Both the position numbers and the translations under genes were made by a program. Shown in pieces: positions 8,212 through 17,400 of a stretch of DNA of 58,413 nt. The notes below the pieces were generated by a model that was not told where the DNA came from, searched no databases, and was given only the letters and a program-made list of their open reading frames with translations. The DNA is from Streptomyces sp. AC558_RSS880 (lineage in GTDB: Bacteria > Actinomycetota > Actinomycetes > Streptomycetales > Streptomycetaceae), in NCBI RefSeq assembly GCF_019049255.1, contig NZ_JAGMUJ010000040.1, positions 258,139 to 316,551 on the forward strand, given 5' to 3'. Each line of letters starts with the position of its first letter. Position 1 is the first letter of the stretch.

Positions 8212-8449
8212 CCGTCCCGGAACGGACGATGAGCGACAAGGAAATTCCGCACCAGCCCCCGGTGAACGAATTCAAAAGCGCGATAAAACCCTCCCCCGGA
8301 ATGATCAAAGGAATTGAAGTCCACGGCATCCGGGCTTTGCGGATTCACCGGCGATAAAGGCCCTCCTGAGAGGAATGCCACATCACATCGTCATCACAAA
8401 GAGCCTGATTCGACGGGGTTCCGCACTCAATCGCTGTAACGTCGATTGG
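8212..8449. other. AT-richer spacer between glycosyltransferase and PAP2 genes
   Basis: This 238-nt stretch is clearly less GC-rich than its neighbours. A 42-codon frame from ATG 8229 to TAA 8357 (starts MSDKEIPHQPP) has no good ribosome site and poor third-position GC, so I do not call it a gene. It probably contains the promoter of the PAP2 gene; TGTAAC at 8435-8440, 9 nt before the GTG, is a possible -10. Confidence 0.4.
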
Positions 8450-9451
8450 GTGCGTACCGAACGGAAGCCCACCCGTCTGGACCGGGTGTTCGCGAGGCTG
8501 GATCGTGAGCCGGAACGACCGGCTCACATCGGCGTGCCGCGAATGAGCCGGCACCGGGTGGTGCTGTTCGCCGCCGGTCTGGCCTTCTATCTGGCGATCG
8601 TGTGGGCCGTACTGATCACCTCCTGGCTGGTCCGGCTGGACTGGCAGGTGATGTTCTTCCGCCCCTACCAGCAGTGGTCCGAGATCCACGCCTTCGTCGA
8701 CTACTACGTGGTCCTCGGGCAGCGCGGCCCGACGGCGGTGATGGTGGCGGCCTGGCTGGGCTGGCGCTCCTGGCGGCAGCACACCCTGCGCCCGCTGCTC
8801 GCCCTGGGCGTCTCCCTGCTGTTGCTCAACGTCACCGTCGGTGCCGCGAAGTACGGCATGGGGCGCCTCGGACCGCACTACGCGACCGAGATCGGCTCGA
8901 ACGAGATGTGGCTCGGCGGCGATATATTTCCCAGCGGCCACACCGCCAACGCCGTGGTGACCTGGGGAATCCTGGCCTATCTGGCCTCCACCCCGAGAGC
9001 GCGCCGCTGGCTGTCCGCACTGTCGGCCGTGACCTCACTCGGGGTCGGGCTGTCCACCGTCTACATCGGGACGCACTGGCTGAGCGATGTGATCCTGGGC
9101 TGGGTCGCGGGCCTGCTGATCCTGCTGGCGCTGCCGTGGTTCGAGCCGCTGATCGCCCGCGCGGAGACGCGTGTTTTCGACCTGCGCACCCGCTGGCGGG
9201 CATACAGGGGAGGCACGGCGGAGGCCGGACCGCCCGGGCGGTCCGTCGTCCTCAAGCCGCTCGCCGACCGCCCGGACACGGCTCCCGAGCCGCTTCCCAC
9301 GGGCCGCCCGGCCTCCCGGTCGCCCGCCTACCTGGCGCCCGGGCCGCACACGGCCCGCGCGGAGCGCTCCCCGGTCACCCCGGCGGGCAGCCGCCGCCCG
9401 CCGCACGCGGAGCGCCACCCGCGCGGTACGACCTCGGCCACCCGTCCCTGA
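8450..9451 (+). CDS. PAP2-superfamily membrane phosphatase
   Basis: A 333-aa membrane protein with about five to six transmembrane segments. The three phosphatase motifs are visible: KYGMGRLGP (KX6RP variant with Leu in front of Gly-Pro), PSGHT, and STVYIGTHWLSD (SRX5HX3D with Thr replacing Arg). The second histidine and the aspartate needed for the phospho-histidine mechanism are present. The C-terminal 90 residues are a hydrophilic Pro/Arg-rich cytoplasmic tail without a recognisable fold. GTG 8450 is chosen because upstream codons lack coding character. PAP2 enzymes dephosphorylate lipid phosphates such as phosphatidic acid or undecaprenyl diphosphate. Lies directly after a polyprenyl-sugar glycosyltransferase, but with a separate AT-rich spacer. 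Confidence 0.85.
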   Translation: MRTERKPTRLDRVFARLDREPERPAHIGVPRMSRHRVVLFAAGLAFYLAIVWAVLITSWLVRLDWQVMFFRPYQQWSEIHAFVDYYVVLGQRGPTAVMVAAWLGWRSWRQHTLRPLLALGVSLLLLNVTVGAAKYGMGRLGPHYATEIGSNEMWLGGDIFPSGHTANAVVTWGILAYLASTPRARRWLSALSAVTSLGVGLSTVYIGTHWLSDVILGWVAGLLILLALPWFEPLIARAETRVFDLRTRWRAYRGGTAEAGPPGRSVVLKPLADRPDTAPEPLPTGRPASRSPAYLAPGPHTARAERSPVTPAGSRRPPHAERHPRGTTSATRP

Positions 9452-9480
9452 CGGACGGCGCGGCGTCCGCCGCGCACGCC

Positions 9481-9514
9481 ACGGCCCCGGTTCCGGCGAG
9501 GGAACCGGGGCCGT
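9481..9514. terminator. Bidirectional terminator between PAP2 and I78-inhibitor genes
   Basis: A perfect 14-bp stem (arms 9481-9494 and 9501-9514) with 6-nt loop between two convergent genes. Confidence 0.85.
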
Positions 9515-9523
9515 CACCGTGCG

Positions 9524-9739
9524 TCAGCCCTTCCAGGCGCGCGCCACCAGGCCGTCCCTCACCTCGAAGTTCAGCCGGCCCACGCGGTACTCCATGGTGA
9601 TGATCGCCCCCGGGGGCAGCGCCCGCACCGTCGACCAGCCGCGCTCCCGCGCGAGGTGCTCGGCCCGGTCCGCCGCGAGGCCGACATAGGAGTCCGGACT
9701 GTCGTGGGGTTCCGCGGAGGGTGTCGGAATGGGTGCCAT
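9524..9739 (-). CDS. Peptidase inhibitor I78 family-like small protein
   Basis: The 71-aa protein contains an Ala/Arg-rich helix followed by TVRALPPGAIITMEYRVGRLNFEVRDG split across the core, which has the I78 pattern: Pro-Gly, a strand, then R-[LI]-N-[FV]-x-V before the C-terminal Gly. I78 members (Aspergillus elastase inhibitor type) block serine proteases through the loop after the RLN strand. There is no signal peptide, so it is probably cytoplasmic or its start is misjudged. The start ATG has no Shine-Dalgarno but a TAGCGT box ends 6 nt upstream, suggesting a leaderless mRNA. The family assignment is based on a short motif, so moderate confidence. Confidence 0.7.
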   Translation of the reverse strand: MAPIPTPSAEPHDSPDSYVGLAADRAEHLARERGWSTVRALPPGAIITMEYRVGRLNFEVRDGLVARAWKG

Positions 9740-9745
9740 GCGGCC

Positions 9746-9751
9746 ACGCTA
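9746..9751 (-). promoter_or_regulatory. Candidate -10 box (TAGCGT) for the I78-like gene
   Basis: On the minus strand TAGCGT lies 6 nt before the ATG at 9739; TAGNGT is a frequent Streptomyces -10 sequence. This implies transcription starting at or beside the start codon. Confidence 0.45.
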
Positions 9752-10164
9752 TGCCCTGGCCCGGGAGCCGGGGAAGCCGGAAGCGGGAACACCGGGCCGG
9801 ATCCGTCGGCGGTCACACTTCTGTCACAAGATCACGACAGACGTTCATGACGGTGACCATCACCCGAACGGCCGCTTCGGTACGCCTTCCGCAGGTATTC
9901 GAACGTAATTACCGCGTGTCACGCCACGGGCGCGATTAACTCCGGCGGAAAGTGCCGGGGGACGTGCTCCCGGACCCCATTCCTTTTCCGCCACCACACA
10001 TGACCGTACAGGCCGGTGCGCACATAAAATACGCGATTCCGCCACACGATCCGCCACGTCCCCGGTCGGGGACCGGCAGGGGCGAGCATCATGGCGTGGG
10101 CCCGGGGTACATGTGGCGCGGGCTCCCGGCGGGGCCCGGCGCGCGAGGAGCGAAGGGGCGAGCG
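9752..10164. other. 413-nt intergenic region upstream of cytochrome oxidase subunit I
   Basis: Divergent control region. Parts (about 9840-10060) are relatively AT-rich and should include the promoter of the oxidase gene. I see no credible small gene, RNA structure or defined operator. The last 60 nt are GC-rich and end in a GGAGCGAAGGGG ribosome-site region. Confidence 0.4.
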
Positions 10165-11856
10165 ATGGGGACGCAGACCGTCCAGGCTGCGGCGCGACCG
10201 GCGCGCCGGCAGCGGCGCGGGCAGGTGGTGATCGACTGGCTGACCACCACCGACCACAAGAAGATCGGCCACCTCTACCTGATCACGGCGTTCGTGTTCT
10301 TCCTGATCGCCGGCGTGATGGCACTGCTGATGCGCGCCGAACTGGCCCGGCCCGGACTGCAGCTCATCGACAACCAGCAGTTCAACCAGATGTTCACCCT
10401 GCACGGCACGATCATGCTGCTGCTGTTCGCGACGCCCAGCTTCGCGGGGTTCGCCAACGAGCTGATGCCGCTGCAGATCGGGGCACCCGACGTGGCCTTC
10501 CCGCGGCTGAACATGTTCTCGTACTGGCTGTTCCTCTTCGGCGGGCTGATCGTGCTCGGTTCGCTGGTGGTCACCGGGGGACCGGCCGCCTACGGCTGGT
10601 TCGCCTACGCGCCGCTGAACAGCATGCGGTACTCGCCCGGCCTCGGCCCGGACCTGTGGATCATGGGCCTCGCGCTGTCCGGCTTCGGCACCATCCTCGG
10701 CGCGGTCAACTTCGTCGCCACCATCGTCGGGATGCGCGCCCCCGGGATGACGATGTTCCGGATGCCCCTGTTCACCTGGAACACGCTGTTCACGTCGATC
10801 CTGATCCTGCTGGCGTTCCCGGTGCTCGCGGCGGCGCTGCTGGTGCTGGAGGCGGACCGGCGGTTCGGCTCACAGGTCTTCGAGGCCGCCCACGGCGGAG
10901 CGATCCTGTGGCAGCACCTGTTCTGGTTCTTCGGCCACCCCGAGGTCTACATCATCGCGCTGCCGTTCTTCGGCATCGTCACGGAGATCATCCCGGTCTT
11001 CAGCCGCAAGCCGCTGTTCGGCTATCTGACGCTGGTGGGCGCCACCATGGCCATCACGGGCCTGTCGATGGTGGTGTGGGCGCACCACATGTTCGCCACC
11101 GGCGCCGTGCTGCTGCCGTTCTTCTCCTTCATGAGCTTCCTGATCGCGGTGCCCACGGGGGTGAAGTTCTTCAACTGGACCGGCACCATGATCAAGGGTT
11201 CGCTGTCCTTCGAGACACCGATGCTGTGGGCGACCGGGTTCCTGGTGTCGTTCCTCCTGGGCGGGCTGACCGGGGTGCTGCTGGCGTCGCCGCCCCTGGA
11301 CTTCCACGTGACGGACTCGTACTTCGTCGTCGCGCACTTCCACTACGTGGTCTTCGGCACCGTCGTCTTCGCGACCTTCGCCGGGTTCTACTTCTGGTGG
11401 CCCAAGTTCACCGGCAAGATGCTCGACGAACGGCTCGGCAAGATCCAGTTCTGGACGCTGTTCATCGGCTTCCACACCACGTTCCTGGTGCAGCACTGGC
11501 TGGGCGCCGAGGGCATGCCGCGCCGCTACTCCGACTATCTGGCGGCGGACGGCTTCACCGCGCTGAACACCGTCTCCACCATCGGCTCCTTCCTGCTCGG
11601 CATGTCCACGCTGCCGTTCCTCTACAACGTCTGGAAGACGGCCAAGTACGGCGAGAAGGTCGAGGTCGACGATCCCTGGGGCTTCGGGCGCTCCCTGGAG
11701 TGGGCGACCTCGTGTCCGCCACCCCGGCACAACTTCACGACGCTGCCCCGGGTCCGTTCGGAGTCGCCGGCGTTCGACATGAACCATCCGGAGTACGCGG
11801 CCGTGACGTCCCAGCCCGAGCCAAGGAGCGAGCAAGCCGGTCATGAGCCGCTCTGA
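10165..11856 (+). CDS. ctaD: Cytochrome c oxidase subunit I (aa3 type), stand-alone copy
   Basis: A 563-aa, 12-helix protein with all signature residues: the haem a histidine in FTLHGTIM, CuB ligands and cross-linked Tyr in FFGHPEVYI, the CuB pair in WAHHMFATG, K-channel residues nearby, and the haem ligands in VAHFHYVVFG. The actinobacterial C-terminus LEWATSCPPPRHNF is present. Length matches the family. It catalyses oxygen reduction in the membrane as part of the aa3 oxidase. No ctaC, ctaE or ctaF is adjacent, so this is probably an extra isoform beside the main ctaCDFE-qcr cluster expected elsewhere. ATG 10165 is preferred because family homology begins there; the frame stays open upstream but is not conserved-looking. 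Confidence 0.93.
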   Translation: MGTQTVQAAARPARRQRRGQVVIDWLTTTDHKKIGHLYLITAFVFFLIAGVMALLMRAELARPGLQLIDNQQFNQMFTLHGTIMLLLFATPSFAGFANELMPLQIGAPDVAFPRLNMFSYWLFLFGGLIVLGSLVVTGGPAAYGWFAYAPLNSMRYSPGLGPDLWIMGLALSGFGTILGAVNFVATIVGMRAPGMTMFRMPLFTWNTLFTSILILLAFPVLAAALLVLEADRRFGSQVFEAAHGGAILWQHLFWFFGHPEVYIIALPFFGIVTEIIPVFSRKPLFGYLTLVGATMAITGLSMVVWAHHMFATGAVLLPFFSFMSFLIAVPTGVKFFNWTGTMIKGSLSFETPMLWATGFLVSFLLGGLTGVLLASPPLDFHVTDSYFVVAHFHYVVFGTVVFATFAGFYFWWPKFTGKMLDERLGKIQFWTLFIGFHTTFLVQHWLGAEGMPRRYSDYLAADGFTALNTVSTIGSFLLGMSTLPFLYNVWKTAKYGEKVEVDDPWGFGRSLEWATSCPPPRHNFTTLPRVRSESPAFDMNHPEYAAVTSQPEPRSEQAGHEPL

Positions 11857-12056
11857 CCGCGTCGATCAGCCCGGCCCGGGCTCCAGCACCTCGAAGCGGC
11901 TCGACGGTACGGCGTGCCCCCGGGCGAGACCGGCGCCGGACCACTCACGGTGGGCCTGGAGCAGGGACGGCAGGCGCAGCAGGCGTGCCGAGGTCTCCCC
12001 CGTGCGGGCGAGTCCGCCGGCCGTCGCGGACGGCCACTGTCCTGAAGGGACGGGCG

Positions 12057-13355
12057 TCAGGGCTCGTAGGCCAGTTGCGGCACCGTGAAGCAGGTGCGGT
12101 TCATGTCGCCCTGCGACACCCAGCCCTCACCGTCCCGCCAGCGGGCCACGGACAGACAGGTCCGGCCGGTGGCCGGCGGCTCGGGCGACCGCCGGAACGA
12201 GACGGGCAGCAGCAGTCCGCCCGCGGTGTAGTCCCGGGCGCGGCCGACGTGGGCGTCGACGCACGCACGCGTGATGCCCGTACGGGCGCAGGACCTCGCC
12301 GCGTCGGTGAACCAGCGGGCGGCGGCCCAGCCCTCCAGCTGCCACTGGGAGTGCGTCTCCAGGTCCTCGGTGGCGTCCCGGAACTCGCGCACGGCCGGAT
12401 GGCCGGTGTCCTCGAAGTTGCGGCTGGAGCCGGTGGCCCACAGGGCGTTGCGGCAGTGCGGGGCGTCCTTGTGGTCCTCGGCGACGGTGGACGTCCAGTT
12501 CTGCACGTTGGTGACCTTGGCGGTGACCCGGGCGCCGACGTCGTCCATGGCCCGGCACAGGCGGGCGTTGCCGTGGCCGTCGATGGCGTCGAAGACCAGG
12601 TCGGCGCCCTGCTGCTTCAGGTCGGCGGCCACCGCGCGGAAGTTGGGCAGCGCGAAGTCGACCCGCTCGGTGACGACCTCGTAGCCCTCGGCCTTCAGGC
12701 CGCGTTCGACGAGCCGGGCGTAGGCGGCGGACGCGGACTGGTTGTAGGAGACGACGGCCGCGGTGCGGGCGCCGTGCTCGCGCTTGAAGTAGCGGTACAC
12801 CTCGGTGCCGCCGTACAGCGTGCCGTCCCAGCCGGGGGTGCCGTTCCTGGGGGCCCTGCTGCCGTAGATGCTGTAGAGGTGCGGGTAGGTGTCGTACGCC
12901 GTCCCGATGGGCTGGCCGCCGATGTCGGGCACGCCCGCGCGGGAGACGCGGGGGGCGCCCGCGTAGTCCAGGGCGGTGGTGGCGACCAGGGCGACGACCT
13001 TCTCCTCGTCGATCAGCTCGTGCACGCACTCGTTGTTGCCGACGCCGCTGCCGCCGTCGTCGCACAGCCGCACCTCGACGCGCCGGCCGTCGATGCCGCC
13101 GCGCGCGTTGAGCCGGTCGAACCAGGCCTTCGCGCCGTCGCGCGGGCCGGTGAAGGCGCTGCCGCCGACCGGGCTGGTGGCGCTGGTGACGATGCCGACG
13201 CGGATCGGCTCGCCGGCACCCCCGGCGGTCGCGGGCGGGCGGTCGTCGTGCTCGAAGTCGCTCTCCGGCAGGCGGCTGCCGCAGGCCGCGGTCAGCGCGA
13301 GGAGCGCCGCCGCGGCAAGGGCCTCAGCAGCCCGGAATGTCCGGGGGTGATTCAT
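12057..13355 (-). CDS. Branched-chain amino-acid-type ABC transporter substrate-binding lipoprotein (LivK-like)
   Basis: A 432-aa lipoprotein: signal peptide with lipobox LTAACG (Cys about residue 25), then a periplasmic-binding-protein type I fold beginning PIRVGIVTSATSPVGG and GAKAWFDRLNARGGIDGR, typical of the LivJ/LivK group. Tethered outside the membrane, it would deliver ligand to the LivHMG/LivF importer encoded divergently less than 1.2 kb away. The start overlaps the end of the preceding lipoprotein gene by 32 nt, so the two are probably translationally coupled. The ligand cannot be read from the sequence: branched-chain amino acids, amides or urea are all possible for this family. 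Confidence 0.82.
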   Translation of the reverse strand: MNHPRTFRAAEALAAAALLALTAACGSRLPESDFEHDDRPPATAGGAGEPIRVGIVTSATSPVGGSAFTGPRDGAKAWFDRLNARGGIDGRRVEVRLCDDGGSGVGNNECVHELIDEEKVVALVATTALDYAGAPRVSRAGVPDIGGQPIGTAYDTYPHLYSIYGSRAPRNGTPGWDGTLYGGTEVYRYFKREHGARTAAVVSYNQSASAAYARLVERGLKAEGYEVVTERVDFALPNFRAVAADLKQQGADLVFDAIDGHGNARLCRAMDDVGARVTAKVTNVQNWTSTVAEDHKDAPHCRNALWATGSSRNFEDTGHPAVREFRDATEDLETHSQWQLEGWAAARWFTDAARSCARTGITRACVDAHVGRARDYTAGGLLLPVSFRRSPEPPATGRTCLSVARWRDGEGWVSQGDMNRTCFTVPQLAYEP

Positions 13356-13896
13356 CGCCGCTCAGTCGCACCAGCGCGCACAGGGACTTGACGGACACCT
13401 TCCAGGTGCCGTCGTCCTCGACGGCGACGCCGGAGGCGTCCGGGAGGGCGGTGGCTCCCCTGAGGGTCAGGGTGAACGTCACGTCCGCCTCGGTCGGTGA
13501 GATGAACGCGATCTCGGTGACCTCAGCCTTCACCTGTCCGACGCGGTTGTCGCCACTGAACGCCTCGAGCACCGGGCCCAGCAGCTCACCGTTCTGCAGG
13601 AGCTTCTTCTTCTCCTCCACCGGGGTCTGGGGGTCGAAGAACTTCTCCCAGTTCTGCCGGATCTCCTGTTCGGCCTCCGCCTGGTTCGCGGGCGCGCTGC
13701 CCGGTGCGCTCGTCGTCCGGTCCGCCGACGGCGTGGAAGTCCCGCCGCCACCGCCACCGCCGTCGTCGCCGCACGCCGCGAGGCCCGGCGCCAGGACCAG
13801 GAACAGGGCGGCGATCAGTGCCGTGCCCCGTCCCGCCGTCCGCGGGCCGCGCCCCGCCCTCGCGTTCCCCCGCCCGATGTCACTGCCGAGAACCAT
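13324..13896 (-). CDS. Small lipoprotein, MTB12-like C-terminal domain
   Basis: A 190-aa lipoprotein with hydrophobic signal and lipobox LAPGLAACG, a Gly stretch followed by a Ser/Thr/Pro-rich spacer, and a folded domain (about 75-185) containing EIRQNWEKFFDP and EKKKLLQNG, a cystatin/NTF2-like pattern seen in mycobacterial low-molecular-weight antigen MTB12. ATG 13896 is preferred, with GGTGAG 4 nt upstream; a TTG four codons earlier is in frame. It overlaps the LivK-like gene downstream and is therefore in the same operon, which suggests an accessory role for the transporter. That functional link is an inference. Confidence 0.7.
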   Translation of the reverse strand: MVLGSDIGRGNARAGRGPRTAGRGTALIAALFLVLAPGLAACGDDGGGGGGGTSTPSADRTTSAPGSAPANQAEAEQEIRQNWEKFFDPQTPVEEKKKLLQNGELLGPVLEAFSGDNRVGQVKAEVTEIAFISPTEADVTFTLTLRGATALPDASGVAVEDDGTWKVSVKSLCALVRLSGDESPPDIPGC

Positions 13897-13965
13897 CTGG
13901 CTCACCAATCGGGTGTCGGTCCGGAACCTGTACGTCCGGTGCTTTCAGGGTCGGCCTCCAAGGGG

Positions 13966-13971
13966 CATAGT
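13966..13971 (+). promoter_or_regulatory. Candidate -10 box (CATAGT) for the liv operon
   Basis: CATAGT ends 7 nt before the ATG at 13979; a weak CTTTCA -35 lies 18 nt further upstream. No Shine-Dalgarno precedes the ATG, so a leaderless transcript is likely. Confidence 0.45.
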
Positions 13972-13978
13972 GCAAACC

Positions 13979-14452
13979 ATGCGGACAGCCCGGCAGCGGA
14001 TCGCGCACCCCGTCCGGTGGGCGGGCTGGGCCGCGCTCGCCGCCGGCGCGGTGCTGTGCGTCATCGGCTGGTACGGCGTCTCGGGCGAGCGTCACGCCGA
14101 ACGGCAGCTGCCCTACCTGGCCTCCTGCAGCATCCCCGGAGCCGCGCTGATCGTCGCCGGGGCGGTACTGCTCGCCCACGGCCGGGGCGCGAGCGCCGCC
14201 ACACGCGCGGAGGAGCCGTACGGCCTGCCTGCCGCCGAGCCGGGCGGCGCCGACGATCCGGGCCGGCCGGCGGGCGGGCCGGTGGCCGCCGGCGGGGAGA
14301 CGCTGATGGTGCCGGGCGGGACCCTGTGGCACCGCGCGGACTGCCCGCTGGTCGCGGGGAAGGCGGAGGCGGTCCCGGTGGACGAGAAGCTGGTCGCGGG
14401 CGGTGAGCTGGAGCCCTGCCCTATCTGCGGACCCGCCGAAGAGACCGGCTGA
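13979..14452 (+). CDS. Small two-helix membrane protein with C-terminal HxxxC/CxxC motif
   Basis: A 157-aa protein of unknown function. Two transmembrane helices (about residues 12-35 and 50-70) are followed by a Gly/Pro-rich linker and a C-terminal motif LWHRADCPLVAGK ... LEPCPICGP. The His, Cys, and CxxC arrangement suggests a small zinc- or redox-binding hairpin. It opens the plus-strand liv operon, ending 10 nt before the LivHMG start, so it is probably co-transcribed and may be an accessory subunit or regulator of that importer. I do not recognise the family. Confidence 0.75.
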   Translation: MRTARQRIAHPVRWAGWAALAAGAVLCVIGWYGVSGERHAERQLPYLASCSIPGAALIVAGAVLLAHGRGASAATRAEEPYGLPAAEPGGADDPGRPAGGPVAAGGETLMVPGGTLWHRADCPLVAGKAEAVPVDEKLVAGGELEPCPICGPAEETG

Positions 14453-14462
14453 AGCCTCGCCG

Positions 14463-17400
14463 ATGTCCTCGCTGACGTACGACCTCACACTGGCCGGACT
14501 GTCGGTCGGCGCCGCGGCGGCGCTCACCGGGATCGGCCTGATCGTGACGTACCGGGCGACCGGGGTGCTGAACTTCGCGCACGGCGCGATCGCGATGGTG
14601 TGCGCCTATGTGCTGCGCGGCCTGGTGGTCGACCGGGGCTGGCCGCTGTGGTGGGCCGCCGCGCTGACGCTGCTGGTGGTGGCGCCGGGGATCGGGGTGG
14701 TGCTGGAGCGGTTCGTGTTCCGGCCGCTGTCCGTGCGGGGCGGTGACCCGGCGCGGACACTGGTGGCGTCCCTCGGGGTGTTCGTGCTGCTGGTGGGCGG
14801 GGCGGCACTGGTGTGGGGGCAGGGGGCGCGGGACGACGCGCCGGTGCTGGTGGCGGCGGAACCGTGGGGACAGCTGGCGGTGGTGGCGGTGCTGGCCGCG
14901 GGGGTCGGGGCGGTGATCCGCCGGACGCGGTTCGGGCGGGAGCTGCGGGCCGTCGTGGACGACCGCCGGCTGGCCGTGCTCGCCGGTGTGGACGCGGACC
15001 GGGTGGCGGCGGCGGGCTGGGCGTTCGGCTCGTTCACGGCCGGTCTGACCGGCGTGCTGCTGGCGCCGTACGTGCGGCTCGACCCGTACGGGCTGCCGCT
15101 GCTCGTGATGGAGGTGGTGGCGGTCGCGGTCGCCGCGCGGATGCGCGGCCTGACGGTGGCGGTGGTCGTCGCGCTCGGCGTCGGGGTGGCGCAGAGTCAG
15201 CTGACGCGGCTGCACCCGTCCGGGTGGGGCGAGCCGTTGCTGCAGGCGATCGGCGCCAACCTCTTCGTCGTGGCACTGCTGGTCGCCACCCTCGTGCTGC
15301 CCGGAGTCGGCACGCGCGACGCGCTGCCGCACCCCGTCACCGCGCGGGTGTCCACTCCCCCGGGCGCCTGGATCGTGGCCGGGGTGCTGTTCCTGCTGCC
15401 GCTGGGCTTCGCCGGGCGCGATCTGCACACGGCGGTGCAGGTACCGGCGCTCGGGGTGGTGCTGCTGTCACTGGTGGTCGTCACCGGCCGGGGCGGGCAG
15501 ATCTCGCTCGGGCAGGCGGCGTACGCGGGTCTGGGCGCCCTCTTCACGGCGCTGCTGGCGGCCGGCCGCTTCCCCGGCCTGCCCCGGCTGCCGGAACTGG
15601 CCGCGCTCGCGGTGGCGGTCGTCCTGGTCGCTCCGCTGGGCGTGCTGACCGGCTGGCCGGCGATCGGCCGCCGGGGGCTCGCGTTGGCGCTGGCGACGTT
15701 CGCGGTGGGCGTCGGGGTGAGCCGGTTCGTCTTCGACCAGCCGTACGCCACGTCCGGACTGTCCCTGGGCCGCCCGGCGGGCTTCGACGGCGACCGGGCG
15801 TACTACGTCCTGGAACTGGTCCTCCTGGCGTGCGCGCTCCTCGCCGCCCGGGCCCTGCGCCGGGGCCGCACGGGCCGCGCCCTGGCGGCGGTGCGTGACC
15901 ACGAGGCGGGGGCGCGGGCGGCGGGCGTGCGCGTGCCGTCGCTGAAACTCCTCGCGTTCGTCTCCGGCGCCGCGCTGGCCGCGCTCGGCGGGGGCATGCT
16001 CGGCATGGGGCTGCGCGCCTTCGACCCGGCCGCGTACGACCCCGTGCGGGGCCTGCTGTGGTTCGCCGCGGTGGTGGTCCTGGGCGCCGACAGCACCCTG
16101 GGCGCCCTCCTCGCGGCGGCCCTCCTGGTCGGCCTGGACGCGGGCACGCGCGGGGGCGTGGCAGCGGCGGTGATCGGCGTCCTGGCGGTCCTGTCCGGCC
16201 GCTTCCCCGACGGCCCCCACGAGGTCCTGCGCGACGCGGCGAACCGGCTCCGCGTCCGGTTCCGCCCGGCACCGGCCCCCTTGGCCGCACACCGGCGCGC
16301 CCGCCCGCACCCTCCGGGACCGCCACCAGGGCCGCCCCGGGTCCCGGCGGGCGCGACGGCGACGGGCGCCGGGCCGGGACCGGACGCCCGGGCCGGTGAA
16401 CCGGGCGAACACGGCGCCGGCTCCCGGACCGGGATGCCGGAACGGACCGCGCCGGGCACCCGGACCGGCGAGCCGGGCACGGGGGCCCTCGGCCGCCCCG
16501 AAGCCACCGGCGGACCACGAACGTCGGCGAGCCGGCCCGCCGACGGCCCGGCACGACGGCAGGGCGCCACGGAAGCCACCGGGGACGAACGCGCCACCGG
16601 ACAGCCGCCAGGGCACCCGCGCGAAGAAGAACCGGCCGCCGAAGGGCCACCGGGCCACGAGCCCGCACGACGGCAGGACGACACGGGCCGGGAAACCACC
16701 GAGGACGAACGCGCTCGGGAGCTGCCCGGCCGGGGGGCGCCGCACGCGCCTCACCGGCCCTCGGCGCCGGGCGCCCCCGCGCCGGTGCGTGAGGGCGGGG
16801 GCGAGGCCCCGGTGGGGCGTCGGCCCGCGGGGCCCTCCGCGCCGGCCCCCGGCCCTCCGGTGCTCGCCGCCCGCGGTCTGCGTGTCCGTTACGGCGGGTT
16901 CACCGCGCTGGACGGGGTGGACCTGGACGTCCCGGCCGGGCGGGTGACCGCCGTCGTCGGGCCCAACGGCGCCGGGAAGAGCACGCTGTTCCACTGTCTG
17001 GCGGGGACCCTGCACCCCACGCGGGGGTCGGTTTCGCTCGACGGGCGGGACATCACGCGGCGGCCCGCGCACGCCCGCACCCGGCTCGGGATCGCGCGGA
17101 CGTTCCAGCAACTGGCGGTCTTCCCGACGCTGACCGTCACCGAGAACGTGCGCGTCGGTGCCGAGCAGGGCCGGCTGCCCGATCCCGGCGCGGTGGAGCG
17201 GACGCTGCGGCTCTTCGGGCTCGACGGGCCGATGAGGGCGCGGCCCGCCGCCGGGCTGCCCACCGGGACGCTGCGCCGGGTGGAACTCGCGCGGGCCCTC
17301 GCCACCGCCCCGCGCGTGCTGCTGCTCGACGAACCCGCCGCCGGTCTCGACACCGCCGAGGTCACCGCGCTGGCCCGGGTCCTGGGGGCGCTGGCCGCCG

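Noticed and set aside
8229..8357. Possible 42-codon gene starting MSDKEIPHQPP between the glycosyltransferase and PAP2 genes.
   Set aside because: No adequate ribosome site, AT-rich with poor third-position GC and no recognisable motif; better explained as a promoter-containing spacer.
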